Notes: generated by a model from the sequence alone, not told the origin. A DNA stretch of 64,000 bases from Climacium dendroides (GCA_950106755.1 OX467089.1:18147345-18211344); one strand, 5' to 3'; positions 1-12,221 are shown, counted from the stretch's first letter. Translations and numbers: made by a program.

Positions 1-2355
1 GCTTACCCCAATTTGTTCAAAGCGGCTCTGGACCTCAAGATTCCTGACATTTTGGCGGCAGCAAGTCCGGGGGAGTCTCTCACACTGCAACAGATCACAG
101 ACCAATTGCCTTGTAAGTCTCACGACGTTGCTCAGAAACTGAGACGCATTCTTTGCCTTCTCACCCATAAAGGGATCTTCTCACTACTAGAAAATTTAGT
201 TTTTTTGTTGTTTTGGTTGCGTTGATCCGGTCAAAATCTGACAGAAATCTGTTGATTTCAACAGATTTCTGTCAGATTTTGACCGGATCAACGCAACCAA
301 AACAACAAAAAAACTAAATTTTCTAGTAGTGTCTCTGCATCATACTCCGAGCCCATGAGGTAGTGAGTCTTTCACAATCTTCTAAACTCTAATACTTTGC
401 ATATCTTGTGATCATGCATTCTTTTTAAGGATCAACTGATTTGGCTACGTTACATTCAAGGTTACACTCAAGGTTAGTAAGTGTGTAGGAGACCCTGGAA
501 GGACATTGTAGAAATGGTGGCTATAAAGAGGTTTGAGAGTACCAGTTTCTTGACATGTTCAGATTCTTGATTGGAGACTTTTTGACATGTGACAAGCAAG
601 AACTGCAAGTATCACAGAAGTCTCCAAGCTCCTCGTCACAAACTCTGAATTCAACTTAAACCCGTTCACCGTGTTCATGCAACGATGTGCTAGCCATTCG
701 ACCACCTTCGGGAAGTTGTGGAGGAGGATGCAAATGGGTTCGAGCTTGCGAACGGCAATGGCATTTGGATCTACGGAAGTTTGAAACCGGAGTTTAGCGA
801 AGTGTTCAACGAAGCCATGTGGTGTGCCTCCAAGTTGATGAATATTGTGATTGCAAGATGTTACGAGGGGTTCAAGAATGTGCATTGCGTGGTAGACGTT
901 GGGGGCGGTGTGGGTGGCGCATTGGCCTTGATCGTGGCCGAGCATCCTCACATCCGAGGACGAAACTTTAACTTGCCTCAAGCTATTGCTACTGCTCCCT
1001 CAATTCCTGGTGAGTGAATCATCCTCTCACAATTCTTTTATCGGGTCCCCGCCACAGTTGACGCACTTGGATTATTTCGATAGTGTACTATTTGTAGATC
1101 TAATTCCCAAACTTTTCCACTGCAACATAGTTTGAATGTGTGACTTGAATCTACAGTTTGGCAAGTGTGCAAAATGTTCATACTATTGTAAACAGTTTTG
1201 AGTGGACTTCCAAAATAGGGGGTCCAAGATTTGTGATCTGCTTTGTAACGTAGAGCTTGCTGGATAGTCTGCAAGCACCGTTTCTTGATCTGTTTTCAAT
1301 TATCATTGGGATGGCTCTTAGCATTAGGTTGAGGCTACTTATTCCGGTGAATATTGCACGTTTGCTTTGTTATTTCGGTAGCTACACTACGGTTTTTAGA
1401 AATTTACAACAAAATCTCCAACACATTTTCTTTAGACTCTGGCTACATATTCACATTTTACACTTTCAATTTTTAGATAGGTTTGTCGATGGACCCAAGA
1501 CTCCCAGAAGATTTTGTAGAAAATTTGCATTATTTAGTTCAAAAAATAATGATTGTTTAGTTCAAGCTTTGTTTGTCTTGATTGCATCTTGATACTCATG
1601 ATTTTTGAACATCAGTTTTTTATATAACATGGTGATGACTAACAGAAGCAGATTAATTTGTAGGTGTTAAGCATGTCCCTGGGAGTTTCTTAGAGTTTGT
1701 TCCATCAGGAGATGTCATTCTCATGCAGGTATGCAATTCCTAACTCTATTCCAACTTCTGATCTGAGAGAACAATTTGTGATGCTCTTTGCTTCTTCCTC
1801 ACATGGAGTAGTATATACTTATTCTGAGCTGAATTGTTATCGGCACTGTAGTATCATGTCAACATGTGTAAGGTAAACACAACTAATAGCAACTTTTTGT
1901 CAAAACCGTCATTGTAGATTCTTGCACAAGATGTACACACACTCTCCACATGAGATTAGAATTTCAACATAGGAAAGATTCTAGATGTGCTGTGAAAATA
2001 CAAAGTCTCTTTATAATACAATGCCCATAAAACAAATTAATGTTACATTGTTATCTTCTTCTAATGGCCGAATAGGGCCAACAAAATTTGTATTAGTTTA
2101 ACAATCATACACATACTTATTTTGATGATTTTAGATGTACTCACCTTATGTATCATATTGAGATTCATTTGAATTAGGCTTGGACAACAACAAGTGCTGC
2201 ACAACTGGGGGGATGAGGAGTCCCTTCAAATCTTGAAGAACTGTCACAAAGTTCTTCCACAGAATGGCAAAATACTCATCCATGATCATGTAATTCAGCC
2301 TTCCCAAAACTCAGCTATGAAAACTAGTGCAGCGTTGAATTCAGACATCCTGTAG
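1..2355 (+). pseudogene. Plant COMT-type O-methyltransferase, broken (5' end outside the window)
   Basis: The translation matches plant SAM-dependent O-methyltransferases of the caffeate OMT type. Exon 1 (to 359) is the dimerisation domain (FKAALDLKIPDILAAASPG). Exon 2 (about 585-1009) holds the SAM-binding glycine motif VVDVGGGVGGALALI. Exon 3 (1664-1728) reads VKHVPGSFLEFVPSGDVILM. Exon 4 (about 2195-2355) reads VLHNWGDEESLQILKNCHK and then a GKILIHDH strand. Introns follow GT-AG (donors at 360, 1010 and 1729; acceptor ending at 1663). Four lesions are visible: a MITE in exon 1 (182-331), a one-base frameshift near 697 in exon 2, a damaged junction before exon 4 where the usual tryptophan is missing, and a TAG at 2353-2355 just where the family continues. 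The substrate of the ancestral enzyme cannot be told. The family call is secure; exon edges are approximate. Confidence 0.85.
182..331. mobile_element. 150-bp palindromic CACTA-type MITE inside OMT exon 1
   Basis: The element begins CACTACTAGAAAATTTAG and ends with the exact reverse complement; the whole 150 bp folds into an almost perfect hairpin centred near 256. It is flanked by a 3-bp duplication TCT (179-181 and 332-334), as expected for the CACTA (En/Spm) superfamily. Removing the element plus one TCT restores the OMT reading frame (GIFS then ASYSEPM) up to the splice donor at 360, so it is a real insertion into a coding exon. A relative with the same ends lies at 14061-14232. Confidence 0.93.
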
Positions 2356-2447
2356 GAAGCTGTTGGCTTTTCTCAAATTTCTTTTTTTAGTCTTGAAGGT
2401 TTAGATCTCATTGAATCTATCAAGACTTAGACTTGTATGTTGAACAT

Positions 2448-2530
2448 GGATGCATTTACTCGGTGATGAGAAATCTATACCAATGGTAGCACGAGTTTGC
2501 TATCTAGATCCACAGGGTTTGGTGGATTTC
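2448..2530 (+). repeat. Sequence shared with the right flank of element B (about 15388-15460)
   Basis: About 75 bp starting GGATGCATTTACTCGG and including CAATGGTAG and TTGCTATCTAG recurs imperfectly (roughly 70 percent by eye) at 15388-15460. The rest of 2356-2690 shows no recognisable exon. It may be an exon or intron remnant of a duplicated OMT unit or an old repeat; I cannot decide which. Confidence 0.45.
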
Positions 2531-2694
2531 GCTCACTTCTTTGTTTAGTGAAAAGTTTGTATTGGCAACATGCTTGCAGTCTGCTCGTTCAAGCTCGCAC
2601 CCAATGTTTACATGTTCAGCAAGGCAAGCGGGAAAATGTCGTGTTCACAATACGTTTGCATTCATGGCAAAGTTTGAGCAATATATAAAGTTCT

Positions 2695-2880
2695 CAGCGC
2701 TGCACAACTAAGGGGATGAGGAGTGTATCCAAATCTTGAAGAACTGTCACAAAGCACTTCAAATCCAGAGAATGGCAAAGTATTCATACAAGAGCATGTG
2801 ATGGAGCTTTCACAAAACTCAACTGCAAAAACTAGCACAGCCTTGAATTTAAACATCTTAATGCTGACTCTCTATCAAAG
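2695..2880 (+). pseudogene. Second, degenerate copy of the OMT last exon
   Basis: This segment repeats exon 4 of the upstream OMT pseudogene: CTGCACAAC, then GGGGATGAGGAGTG, AATCTTGAAGAACTGTCAC, and a region reading ILMLTLYQS, which extends past the point where the first copy stops. The tryptophan codon of the HNWGDEE motif is replaced by TAA, and frameshifts follow the NCHKAL stretch. The two copies are about 500 bp apart in the same orientation, so this is a local duplication or the tail of a second tandem OMT gene, now decayed. No upstream exons of this copy were recognised. Confidence 0.75.
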
Positions 2881-3089
2881 TTGAAGAAAGAAAGAACAAC
2901 TATAGACTAGAAGTATATTTTGGAAGCTGTGAATGCCAAAAGAAGTAGGGTGGGGACTCAAGGCCTCCTGAATTCAAAGCAAAATAGGAGATTACAAAAT
3001 TTGAAGGAGAGGCCTTGATGAATGTTGTCTACCATTTGAACTTGGTTCGCCGATGCCAAAAAGTTAAATCTAAACTACAACTCCCGGTG

Positions 3090-4318
3090 CTTTTACACTC
3101 CCAAAAGAGATGAGTGGTTTTCTCCATATGATAACCACATATTGGGCACCCATCAGCTGCTCTTGGAATCCTCCAAGACAGCCATTGCCCTATAACTATC
3201 CCCTTGTTTAGGATCTGTTATAATAGCATTGCTTATTTCCGTGGTCTAGTGGGGTGCCATATCCTTCTAAATGTGTTCTTCCTCTATGTAGGGGATAGCC
3301 CCTAATTTACTAACTCTTGGACTCCTATCATTCTTTTGCCCTTAGATTTGAGTCCTTGCAAATAGTTTTTTTTAGCCATATACTCAAAGAAAGGTTCCTC
3401 CTTTAATTTTCCTATTTTTGCCCAAAACCATTCACCTAGATTCCATGTGAGAGATTGTAGTACCTTTCTTTGAAAATGTCAGATCAAGTTGGAGGCTTTT
3501 GGGGTTTCCTCTGGATTACATTTGTGAAAGTATTTTTTGGATGCATCCCATAAAACCACTCTAATGGATTGTAGCAATTTCGTTGGCAGTGTTATGTTCC
3601 CTTCCTCCATTCTTAACAATTCATTGTTCGGTTCTCGTAAAAAATTTCTCGTGATCTTCGAACCATCCCAAAAAATTCTTTGATAAAACACCTCCTTTGA
3701 AGCTGGGTCTTATAACCATGTTGTCTCCGTCCTGTCTACAAATGCCCTTGGATCCCATGGTACCCGAGATATTGTTTGTAGTCTTCTCAAATTACTTTTC
3801 TTTGTGATTGCTCCCCTCTTCGGCAATCTTTTTGCTATCTCCCTTAACGGTAGCCAATCTTGTCGCTCCTCTTCCCAGAGGTGTTTGATTTGTATAATCC
3901 CAGTGCACGCCCATAGATGGAGACCCATATTAGGCCCCATACCTAACGGTTGTTTCTCATTCTCCAAAATTAAGGAATTACCAAACAGTGGTTGCCTTAA
4001 TATCTCCGCAATTGTTCTTGGTTCTTTTTGCTATAGGCTTCCCTGTATAGCAAAGAAAACCTTCAAGTAGGCCGCCATTAGTAGTGAGTGGTTCTCCTTT
4101 TTGAAGCCTTTACTGAAGAAGGCCCATGAGCTAGATGGATGACATTTAGCGTTGCCTAGAGGTCTTCCATTTTGTATTTTATACCATAATAGTGCCTTCC
4201 ATGGCTCACTCTTGAGTGCTAATCCTCTTATTACAAATTTCCCTAGTAATGCTTGTGTTTGTAAGTAAGTATCTAACAGTCCCAATCTCCCTTCTTCTAT
4301 AGGCATAATGCATGCATT
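3090..4318 (-). pseudogene. LINE reverse transcriptase C-terminal part and zf-RVT domain
   Basis: The minus-strand translation shows CIMPIEEGRLGLLDTYLQTQ ALLGKFVIRGLAL (family-typical C-terminal RT region), then W-rich stretches, and finally WRIPRAADGCPICGYHMEKT with HLFWEC, the CCHC-type zf-RVT motif that ends plant L1 ORF2. Many frame changes and stops separate these islands. Upstream coding continues at 7868 across element A. Confidence 0.8.
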
Positions 4319-4323
4319 CCACT

Positions 4324-7300
4324 TGTCGCAACCTAACTTTTTGATTTTTCTCTCTATCATGTTTTGAAACACGAAATCCGGATTAAGTAGACCCGGATTG
4401 GCACGGAAAGGGAAAGAAAAGCCAAGAGTTAGGAAGATTAGGACCATAAACCCTAGATGAACCGGATGATGGAGCAGAACGGATATCGGAAACGAATCTG
4501 GTCTAGTCCCATAACCGGAGGAACGGATCCAGGATTTACGTCCGGAAAATCGAAAAAAATAATGATTAGGTTTTCAGGGTACAAAAGAGACTGCTTTAGG
4601 GTTTGACTGTCATTTGCACTTGGGAGCACCAGCGTACTTGGCGCGCTCTCAGTGCTTTGTTTGTGTTTGAAAATTGAGTGTGTTTGTGTAAGTTGTGCAA
4701 GTTTTTGAGAGTTGTGCAAAGTTGTGTGTGAGTGTGTTTGTTTCCTATACATGGGCGCAGAGATTAGAGAGGAACTGGTTGCGTGAGCGTGGTTGGTTGA
4801 GATTGAGAGAGTACTACAAGAATTGTGTGAGATTGGCGCATTGAGCGACTCGGTTGAGACCGAGGAGTGAGTGTGAGGAAACGGGACGTGCGGCTAGGAG
4901 AGAAGAGAGGTAGCGATTTAAAAGAAAGACGGATGCTGCAGTTAAAGCGTGGACGAAATCAGGTACAGGCAAATACACACAGGATAGAAATCAGAGTGAG
5001 GAAGGTGGCTCCGTTAGAGCCCAGTAGCGAGCGGGAGAGAGTAGAATTGATGGAAGACCTCTCCGCCATGGGGTGCGCGGGGTTCTTGGGAAAACCCTAG
5101 GGCTTTCGAAGCGAGGCCATAGTTAGGGAGCTCATCGAAGGAGCCCCTAACCAATTCGATAACTCTCTTTGCCCGGTTCTGCCCTTGTGGACACGAGAGA
5201 TTTGGAGGAGAGTTTACGACTTGGAGAAAGGCGGCGTAGAACAGGCCAGCCGGAAGGGAGACTTTGTGCGCGGGAAGTTCAGGGGAGCGGCTAACCCCAA
5301 GGACGGATATGCCATTGAAGACTGTGCCAATGCGCGACACCGGCGGCTGCTCAAATTCCTAGTACCGATCCTACATCCGGAAAAACCCACTCAGATGACT
5401 TCCACAATCGGGAATGCGATCTTTGGAGCCGTGAGCGGAGAAAAGCGGATGGATTGGACGGCCTACATTCAAACTTTGGTGAATGTCTTGGTCTCGAATG
5501 TGGGAAAGAGTAGGGCTACTCCGGTATGCCCCTACCTTTTCCACCTGTACAAGAATCAGAGTCTCCTCACTTCAGAGGAGAACAAAGAGTGGAGAGCTCA
5601 AATGGCTCTCTGGACGTGCAGTGGATCGGATGAAGAATCCGAGACGGAACCGGATAGCCCGGAACCGGAAGATAAGGGTGAAAACCCTAAAAAGAGGGCG
5701 TGGGTGAGGAAGATGAAGAGGAGGAAGAGGACATTCCTCTCAGCCAAAGATGGATCAAGCGGACGCCCAATCTAAGGGGCTCTCCTTCAAGGCCTCTTAA
5801 GGACAAGGGACTGGAACCAGTGGAGCTGGTCGTCCCGAAGAAGCAAGAGTCGGTGGAAGTGGCCAAGCAAAGATCCGTTCCATCGTCTCATTTGATGGAC
5901 CTGACGGGCCCATACAATGACCTAATCCGGATTCTCAGTGCAATGAGAGCGGATTGGGAGGTGAAGACCACTACGCTTCGGGAAGTGGCGGACTTGGTGG
6001 GTAGCACTCCAACTAGTACACTAACGGAAGTCGTAGCGAACTGCATCAGCAATCCGGACGAGGTTAAGGAGTTGGAAGATAGATTGCTGAAGCAGAACAT
6101 CAACCAACGGGAGACGGATGAGCAGGTGGTCCGATTGCAAGGAGAGATCCAAAGTTTCCGGAAGGACTTGGATGCTAGTCGTGATCAAGTGAAGGCCGCA
6201 ATGTCTCTACAAAAGGAGACCAGAGCGGCGATTGATCGGATGACAGCAGTGATAGGGGCATCTGGTGACGTAATGGCAAAGGCCAAGTTTTTTTATGAGG
6301 GGGTGCATAAGGATCAAAAACCTTCAGGTACCCGCATCGCTCGCATCTTAGCTGACTTTGTTGGGGAATTAGAAGAGGCTATGAAGGAATTCCGGAAGGA
6401 CGCAAAGGGGTTGGAGGACACAGTCCGGAAGTTCCAAAGTGGATTGGTCTCTCTATCCGGGATTTCGATCCCGGATGAGTTCGATGAGGTGGAGATATTG
6501 GAGGGGAAGTTTGAAACCCCATTATCAAAGGAGAAGGAGGAACTTCCACTTCAGAGGCTCCGCGGACGATGACAAGGGTGACTTCCCCTATAGAACCGGA
6601 ACGAGTTCCGGAAGGGGGAGATAAGAGTAGGAATTTGAGTGAACTCTCCCCATAGCTACTCTAGATAGTGGTGGACCCCTTTAAGAAGGATAGGTAGTTA
6701 GGAATTAGAAGGTAGGAAATTTTGTTAGACCGGACCTTATCCCAAAAAGATAGGAAAAGTTCAGATCCAAAAATCTTGGCCGGATCAGCGCCAGATTTCC
6801 GGGGACACCTTTTTGTAAATTCTGTATATAATTTGAGTCTCAAGACTGAGACGGAGAGTTTTTCCTTCTTGCATATGCTGTCTGTTGTGTATTGTCTATT
6901 GTTTTTCTTGTCTTCCCAAAGATTGTCCGGATAAGGGAGGGAGAGATTGAGTATAGATGAGCAAAGTGTGGGAGGAACTTCTCCCCTTGGTGTCTTTTTG
7001 TAATTGCAGGTGTATGTGAACAGGTTGTAAGTGTTGGGAGTGAATTAAGACACCTCAATAAGTTTAGAGTTCATAATTCCGGGTGAGATAGCCAGTGCTA
7101 AGCTAGGTAGTAAAAAAAAGGATTCTCAAACTATGCTAGAGCTACCAGATGGAATGTCGGGGTTAGCCACCGAACACTTGAGAGGTCTCACTATCTGAAG
7201 AAGTAAACGGAAGAGCTCTAGATTGTGCTGGTACGAGCAGACGCACTTGTAGCCACCTTAGTTTCGCACGGATTTCAGAAGATATTAAGGTCGTTGTAGT

Positions 7301-7862
7301 GGGTGAGGATCGTACGGGGAATTTTTGTGTGACCTACAGACTGGGATTACTTCTAGTTTGCTGTGAAAGATCAAACCGGATCTTGTTAGAATAGGAGGAT
7401 AGATTAGCTGAGTGAATCTTCCATCACTATAAAGACCGGAAGGAGAGGAACGCCTACCTCTCTGAGAACAAGCGGCAGATCCCTCTGAAGTGCCAACAGA
7501 GGTTAAGCAAAACCGGAATAGAAACCGAGGAAAGTGAGTCCTTGGATAAAATAGTAAAAGATCCAGTAGGGAGTGTGAGTTCCGGTTTGGTTCTTGTGGG
7601 TTGTAAATCGATTTTGATTCGGATTAGTATTAGTCTAGACCGGATTAGTCTATAGAGAGAGAAGGAAATTGTCCGGTATTTGGGGAAAAGGGTTGAGAGT
7701 GATAAAGAAGAATATTTGAATTGAGAAATTTTCCTCAAACCATCTAGTAACACGAAACACTTCACAGAGTCTCTTGGGTTCAATCTTTAGAGTCACTTTG
7801 TTATGCTTTAAAGGGGGTTTTGTGAGCATAATAGGGAATTTTACTTACCCTGTGCTGCGATA
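4324..7862 (+). mobile_element. Element A: CCGGA-rich element with TG...(C)A ends and CCACT target duplication
   Basis: The ends are set by the LINE it interrupts: CCACT at 4319-4323 and again at 7863-7867. Removing the element with one CCACT restores LINE coding. The element starts TGTCGCAACC and ends GTGCTGCGATA (TGCGACA with one change would make a short inverted end). The interior is rich in CCGGA. It carries one damaged coding region (5050-6572). I saw no direct terminal repeats, so it is not an ordinary LTR element. It shares protein family and termini type with B, B' and C. Confidence 0.8.
5050..6572 (+). pseudogene. Element A protein (A/B/C family), with one stop and one frameshift
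   Basis: Starts at ATG 5050 (MEDLSAMGCAGFLGKP) and meets TAG at 5098-5100, where B and B' have Trp (LLHRPW). The same frame then continues through ELIEGAPNQF, REIWRRVYDLEKGG, SANPKDG-like AANPKDGYAIEDC, FLVPILHPEKPTQMT and PYLFHLYKNQSLL to about 5700. A frameshift moves to the frame ending at 6572: an acidic stretch (GEEDEEEEED), a predicted coiled coil (ELEDRLLKQNINQRETDEQV), then the family motif MAKAKFFYEGVHKD with RIARILADFVGELEEAM. Closest relatives in the window are the B and C proteins. The N-terminal pattern recalls the domain Pfam lists as a putative plant transposon protein, but this is a weak resemblance. Function unknown. Confidence 0.7.
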
Positions 7863-7867
7863 CCACT

Positions 7868-9300
7868 TGACTCTCGCTGTACATTTGCCTATGCCATCCT
7901 TCCCTATCCATAAATACTGTATAAAGAGCCCTTTTAGCACATTGCAGATCTTTGGCAAAATGCTGCAACAAGAAGTCGTGTACCAACAGATCGCAAGTAA
8001 AACCTGGTTATAGATGATCACTCACCTAGCCTGTGATACATTTTTGGCTGTCTAATATCTTAGTTTTTTCTTAATCACATCCACCAATGGGCTTGTATTT
8101 GCATCTTTGGGTAGATTAACTCCTACTAGAGGTCCTAAATATCTGACTCTTGTTCCTTCTTCCACCAATTTGAGACCCCGATTTTCTCCCCATTGAAATG
8201 TCCTTGCCATTCTCACCATCCAAATTGCGTTTGTTTTATCCCAGTTCACTTTGGATCTAGAGGCTATACAATATGTATCTAATATCTTGTACATTCTGTT
8301 CAAATTTTTAACTATACCTAGTAAGTATAATGTTGTATCATTAGCAAAGAATGCATCCAGTACTTATTTCCCATTTGGGAGCCTAAAGCCTTTTAATCCG
8401 TACCTCTTATCGTTTAGCATAAACCCCAACGCATCCATTGTAACTATATACAAGAAGGGGGTCAGAGGGCACCCATATCTGATTGATCTGGAAATTGGAA
8501 ATCACTCTCTAACTTCCCCATTTACTAGAACCATTGAAGTGGCATTTGTATATAGGGCCATCACCCTAATTATAAAATCTTTGGGGAAGCCCCTTTTTTT
8601 AAAAACCTTTTCCATGAAACTCCATTCAATTCTATCATATGCTTTTTCAAAGTCGAGAAGCATCAGATCCATCTTCTGTTGTGATTCTCTGGCAAAGTGA
8701 ATCTACTCTTGTGCCAAAAAAATGTTGTCCATGATACTCCTACCCCTCACAAATCCCATTTGATTAGGCCGAATGATGTCCGTAAAGATTTATTGAAGCC
8801 TCCTTACCAATACTTTAGCTACCAGCTTGTAAAATGTTGGCAGTAGGGTGATGGGTCTGAAATTTTTAATCTACGACTGGTCCCCTCCTTTGGATAATAG
8901 CACTATGAGCCCTTGATTATATTCTTTGGAAATCTGTCCCGTACGCATCACCTCCCTAACTGCTTCTAATAAATCCCCTTCCACCACTTCTGAGCAGTTT
9001 TGAAAAAAATCCATAGGTATGCCATCCACCCCTGTTGCATTACCTTAGGATAGATCTTTGATGGCTTCCCAGATCTCTACCATTGATACTTCTCCGGATA
9101 ATTGTCTTCTGTGTTTCTCCAAAACATCCCTAAGTACACTTTTCAAAACCTCTGATCTTGCTTTTATGAGCTTTGTCATTTCTGGTGACGCTTTATATAG
9201 CTGTTTATAATACTCCATTAGCATCTGGACTTTCCCCGGCTAGTCAATGATCATCCTCCCATCTACCTCCAATTGACAATTGCGCTATAGGGGTCCTTTT
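7868..9300 (-). pseudogene. LINE reverse transcriptase core
   Basis: The minus strand gives MDLMLLDFEKAYDRIEWSF (RT motif with catalytic Asp), then GCPLTPFLYIVTMDALGFML, DAFFANDTTLYLLG (the FADD box with Asp changed to Asn), KVNWDKTNAIWM, and VRYLGPLVGVNLPKD followed by VIYNQVLLAICWYTTSCC. Stops interrupt several blocks. The block GIGKCTARVKW ends at the element A junction. The loss of a catalytic Asp and the stops mean it is inactive. Confidence 0.85.
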
Positions 9301-9784
9301 CTGTGAATCATTAAATACTTGGAAAAATTCCTCTGTGCATCTCTCTCCATTTTTAAGCCACTTAGCTGAAACCGTATGATACTATGCATCTAAGGCTTCT
9401 AAGATCAACTCCTGTACATGTGATTTGGCTCTATCCAGTTACTCCCATGCTTCTATGTCCCATGGATTTTGAACTAACCGGGCTTCCGCACGCTTGATTT
9501 TTGAGATCCCCGCATTCTCCTTGCTATATCTAGCTATTCTCTCCTCTTTCTAAATTTTACAGGCTTCTCCTTTCTCTCTAAATTGAGTTGCAGAGATCTG
9601 TTCCAACCACGATTGTTCTCCTATCGGTTTATCTGCTTCCCACCATGCCTTTTGTAAGTGCATGATCAGAAATCTTCATATGAAGATGCATAATGAATGT
9701 GCCTCCTTGTGCACTGAGGAAGCTTGAGATGCATATCCTATCTATCCTAGCCAATCTATGGACCACTCCGGATCAATTGTTGAT

Positions 9785-10420
9785 TCATGTGAATCTTTTG
9801 TCGGATCCCTTTTTAATACTATCTAAGGCCCAGACATCCTCCACCCCTAAATGGTTGAGGAGTCGAAACCAGGCTGCTTTCTCCCTCCTGTTCGGACATG
9901 TACATTTAATTGCATTCTTCAGCCTGTCTTCTTCTAACTCTGTCATGTTGAAATCTCTAGCTAACAAGTATCCATCCCTTGGTATGTTTGCATTTGTAAT
10001 CCTATGCCATAGATCTACTCTCTCCTTTGATGAAATTGGAGCATAAACATTGATCAATGTAATCAAAAAGGATGAATCAGTTTTGAGTGTCAAAAATTGG
10101 GCCCTCCCTTCTACAATTATGCCGAAATCCTCTATCCTATTGGTAAGGTTTTTATTGACTAGTATCCCCATGCCGGCATTCCATTTCCCCCTGATTCCTT
10201 TCAAAGCTGGGTTCCATGCTCTATATCCATCCAGAAAAGGAAAACTTTTGTTGTGTTTTTTGCATCGCTCTTCACACATCCAATGTTCTTGTAGAAATAC
10301 AATCATAGGCGACTGTGGAAATCTATCGACCATTCTCCGAATGTGTACCTACTTCTGGGAACCTTTATTGTCCACTCTCGCACCCCTAATGTTCAAGGAT
10401 GCTAACTATAATTATATGTC
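9785..10420 (-). pseudogene. LINE AP-type endonuclease
   Basis: The minus-strand ORF reads MIVFLQEHWMCEERC (QEHW carries the conserved Glu), ITLINVYAPISSKERVDLW, and ARDFNMTELEEDRLKN, the place where this family usually has GDFN. This is the exonuclease-endonuclease-phosphatase fold that nicks target DNA in L1 elements. The start is preceded by NIRGARVDNKG in another frame, so a frameshift lies near 10350. The histidine-containing C-terminal motif is not resolved. Confidence 0.82.
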
Positions 10421-10422
10421 CA

Positions 10423-11456
10423 TTAAGAGTTTTGTTGCAGGAGTCCCTCTTCCATTGTTGTATCTAGATGAGATTCTAGAGAACCTCCAAACTCTGTTTG
10501 ATCCTCCGCCTCCAAACTTGAATTAGTCTCCAAAGAAAGTCTAATATTCTTGTGTTTAGGTCTTGGTGAAGCTTGCATCCCTAGTATCCAGTTCTCCTCC
10601 AACTCCTGAATTGTTTTGAACCCTGCCCACACATACAGTAGTGCATTTGCCTTGGATTGGCCTTTGTAGGTCGCCAAATCATCTAGATGTTGTAGTCTTA
10701 TCCATTCTAGGTTGATGCCTTTAAGGCAGATGGCCTTCCATGTGAGTTTAATCACCACTAGCATGGTGAGTTCATATTCTCCTCTATATTGGTCCCATCA
10801 AGATGACCATATAATGGATTCCCAACTCTTAAGTTTGGGTGGCTTCTTTATATGCGCTTTCAGATACTCCCTAATCGCATGAAGAATTTTATCTTTGATC
10901 AAATTTAGTTTGCACTCATCTTTGGTAAATGTGATCCACAATGGATGGGGTATGTATGGGTGTTCCTCTCCTTCCTCGTTATTCATAAGGACCACTTTGT
11001 CCTATGCTTCCAATTTATATAGAAGCGGTCAGATTGATATGTAGTTGTTGGCTGCTGTGAATGGAATAACTGACGATGTAATAAATGTTCTATGCAGTTT
11101 TCCTTCTAAACATGCCAACTATCATTCTACCAGGTGTATGTAGAGACATGATTTTTCTTTTGCAACCAAAATCTCCCTTCAAATGGGTTATCCATCAAAA
11201 AATTCAAGTACTCTTACTATCCACCTACTAATTTGTTCTTCAGCTGATCCATGTGTTCTTTTCTAGCCACAAAAATAGCTCCTTCTTGAGGGATCATAGC
11301 TTCTCTCCACTTTGATCTTACTAAAAAAAGGTTGTTTGAGATCTTGCTTTGTGATGGAGCCTGATGGGTCAGACTTGTGTCCTGAAGGGTTTCCTTATCT
11401 CCTTGAGAAGACGTTGTTATCCTGCCTCTCGTCGTCTTTGGACTAGACATGGCCAA
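10423..11456 (-). pseudogene. LINE upstream ORF region, broken
   Basis: Three minus-strand open segments (11456-11217, 10995-10798, 10764-10423) lie in the ORF1 position upstream of the endonuclease. They are separated by stops and show no zinc knuckle I can read. The last one (ITLEWIRLQHLDDL-like stretch, then SLETNSSLEAEDQTEFGG) has the look of a linker before the endonuclease. Assignment rests on position and orientation. Confidence 0.5.
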
Positions 11457-12221
11457 GTCTATGTACTCTAACCTCTCTTGATTTTGCTCCCCCTATATAT
11501 TGACTGTGTGCTCTCTGCGTTTTGGTTCCTTTAGCATCGAATTTGTTTGGGGGCCATTGAGATTCTTCCTGAAATTCCTTACTACTACTAGGGCCTTAAA
11601 GATGTTGTGTTGGGATTATAATCTCTTTGAATTATGTAGGAATCCGGAATCCGGAAACGGATCAATAATGCAAGAAGTAGGTGCGAAAAATAAAAAAAAA
11701 TAAAAAAATTATAGTTAGAGTGTGATTTTTGGACCAGATAACTTGAATTAGGAAATAAGCGTTCCGGCACCACCCGTAACCGGAACTTATCCGGATCCGG
11801 AATCCGGACTCATCCGGAACATAGGAACCTACCGTATAGGTCCCGTAGCTACGAAAGTAGGATATCGTTGATACAACGGACCTGTAGCCGTTGTCCTTAA
11901 GACCGTAGAGAGACAGTTTAGTACTTAAGCCGTCTTCCTAGGGTTTCCTCTTCACTTTTCTGTTCTGTGTACCCGAGACTGTTTGTGTAAGTAGTTGAGA
12001 GAAAGAGTGGTGAGTTTGCGACTGAGGTAGAACTACTTTCCCTTCGTTCTCACTTAGATCTTACGGCATCCGGACCAGTACGGAAGATAGCGATATCTGC
12101 CCGGGTTATCTCTCCGGCCATTCCGGATAGCCCGAAACTACACAAGCAGTTAGAGGAGGACTTAACTAGATTAGGATGTGTCGGTTTACTACACCGACCA
12201 TGGAACCTCAAGAGTGAGGAG

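Larger units (their letters stand above)
2890..11500 (-). mobile_element. L1-like LINE retrotransposon, dead, split by element A
   Basis: Read on the minus strand, this stretch gives, in order, an ORF1-like region (11456-10423), an AP-type endonuclease (about 10400-9780), a reverse transcriptase (about 9300-7868, continuing at 4318) and a zf-RVT zinc-binding tail near 3180-3100 (CPICGYHMEKTTHLFWEC). The order is that of plant L1 elements. The element is full of stops and frame changes, and the catalytic FADD is FAND. No poly(A) tail or target duplication was found, so both ends are approximate. Element A (4324-7862) sits inside the RT, and joining the flanks rebuilds an ARVKWNACIMP reading. 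Confidence 0.88.

Noticed and set aside
4324..7862. Classing A, B, B' and C as standard LTR retrotransposons
   Set aside because: The ends are TG...CA with 5-bp duplications, but I could find no direct repeats at the two ends and no protease, RT or integrase. They were therefore left as a separate element type.
8251..10526. Plus-strand ORFs of 117-158 codons
   Set aside because: They are antisense to the LINE endonuclease and reverse transcriptase, which show clear family motifs on the minus strand.
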